From CAJCJE01 sp036494465 (lineage in GTDB: Bacteria; Actinomycetota; Actinomycetes; Mycobacteriales; Pseudonocardiaceae): a stretch of 64,000 nucleotides of DNA. Location: assembly GCA_036494465.1 (NCBI GenBank), contig DASXOJ010000112.1, positions 45,848 through 109,847 of the forward strand, in the 5' to 3' direction. Made by a program: the position numbers and the translations under genes. Below the pieces are notes generated by a model. It saw only the letters and a list, made by a program, of their open reading frames with translations, was not told where the DNA came from and did not search any database. This document shows, piece after piece, positions 63,602 to 64,000 of this stretch; positions within the stretch are counted from its first letter, which is position 1, and the number at the start of each line of letters is the position of its first letter.

Positions 63602-64000
63602 ATGGGTTCCCTGCCTGTGGCCAACCAGCCGGTCGAGCACCGCTCCGGCGCGCTGCTCGATCATCTCGCCCGCCGGATCCGGGTGCGTTCCGAGGCGGTG
63701 CTGGCACCGTTGGGCCTGCGGCCGCGTCATCTTGTGGCGCTGACGGTGCTGCGGAATCGCGGCGACTGCACCCAACAGGGACTCGCCGCCACGCTGGAGA
63801 TGGACGGGACCAACATCGTCGGCCTGCTCAACGAGCTTGAAGCCGAGAGTTTGATCGAACGGCGACGCTCGCCCGAGGATCGTCGCCGGCACGTGGTCGA
63901 GCTCACCGACGCCGGCGCGAAGCAGCTCGCGAGGGCCGAGTCCGCGCTCGCGGCGGTCGAGGACGAGGTGCTCGGCACACTCGACGAGAGCCAGCGCGAG
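63602..64000 (+). CDS. MarR-family transcriptional regulator (3' partial)
   Basis: The frame is open from ATG 63602 to the window edge (133 codons). It shows the MarR winged-helix pattern: dimer helix LLDHLARRIRVRSEAVLAPLGLRPRHLVALTVL, recognition region CTQQGLAATLEMDGTNIVGLLNELEAESLIERR, and the wing RSPEDRRRHVVELTDAGAKQL. Such regulators usually sense phenolic or quinone ligands and repress divergent oxidoreductase genes, exactly the arrangement here. Only the last dimer helix is likely missing. The target operator is probably the palindrome at 63540-63554. Confidence 0.9.
   Translation, partial: MGSLPVANQPVEHRSGALLDHLARRIRVRSEAVLAPLGLRPRHLVALTVLRNRGDCTQQGLAATLEMDGTNIVGLLNELEAESLIERRRSPEDRRRHVVELTDAGAKQLARAESALAAVEDEVLGTLDESQRE

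Overview
This is a 64 kb, GC-rich stretch from an actinomycete. The codon bias, the linked MbtH, P450 and giant NRPS genes, a PBP-type cyclase and several GTG/TTG starts all fit. A Pseudonocardiales-like genus is my guess, not something the sequence proves. No rRNA, tRNA or CRISPR array was recognised.

Layout. 1-11 kb is chromosomal housekeeping: the end of a phytoene-desaturase-like oxidoreductase, a Ppx/GppA phosphatase, a field of gene remnants (molybdopterin oxidoreductase, SelD, STAS, CBS), a HemK2-type methyltransferase with a CDGSH iron-sulfur protein and a convergent haem-oxygenase-fold iron enzyme, an APC permease coupled to guanine deaminase, more remnants (FMN reductase, ferritin-like), and a DUF47 regulator with a PiT phosphate transporter. 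11.1-52.5 kb is one minus-strand biosynthetic unit: PBP-type thioesterase/cyclase, two giant NRPSs (6,087 and 6,320 residues, ten modules), MFS exporter, MbtH and P450. Several of its junctions overlap by 4-8 nt. 53-60 kb holds a frameshifted TetR gene, an epoxide-hydrolase-like enzyme, a secreted sialidase, a secreted Ig-like/carbohydrate-binding-like protein and further debris, including a transposase tail. 60-64 kb is a redox block (FAD monooxygenase, SDR, frameshifted azoreductase) facing a MarR regulator across a palindromic operator.

How the genes work together. The NRPS assembly line reads, from the visible motifs, (vestigial C)-A1-T | C-A2-T-E | C-A3-T-E | C-A4-T-E | C-A5-T || C-A6-T-E | C-A7-T | C-A8-T-E | C-A9-T | C-A10-T-E. 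It has no thioesterase domain and ends in an epimerase, so the last residue should be D. The gene just upstream of the NRPS pair encodes a serine hydrolase with SxxK, YxN and HxG motifs plus a C-terminal beta-rich domain, the design of the standalone PBP-type cyclases (SurE family). The simplest inference is a head-to-tail cyclic decapeptide with D-residues at 2, 3, 4, 6, 8 and 10, containing two Val (3, 4), Thr (7) and two probable basic residues (6, 8). MbtH would assist adenylation, the P450 would oxidise a residue, and the MFS protein would export the product.

An unusually high number of broken genes flanks the cluster. Some look like old decay. Two frameshifts in the azoreductase lie in identical G7 runs and may be sequencing errors.
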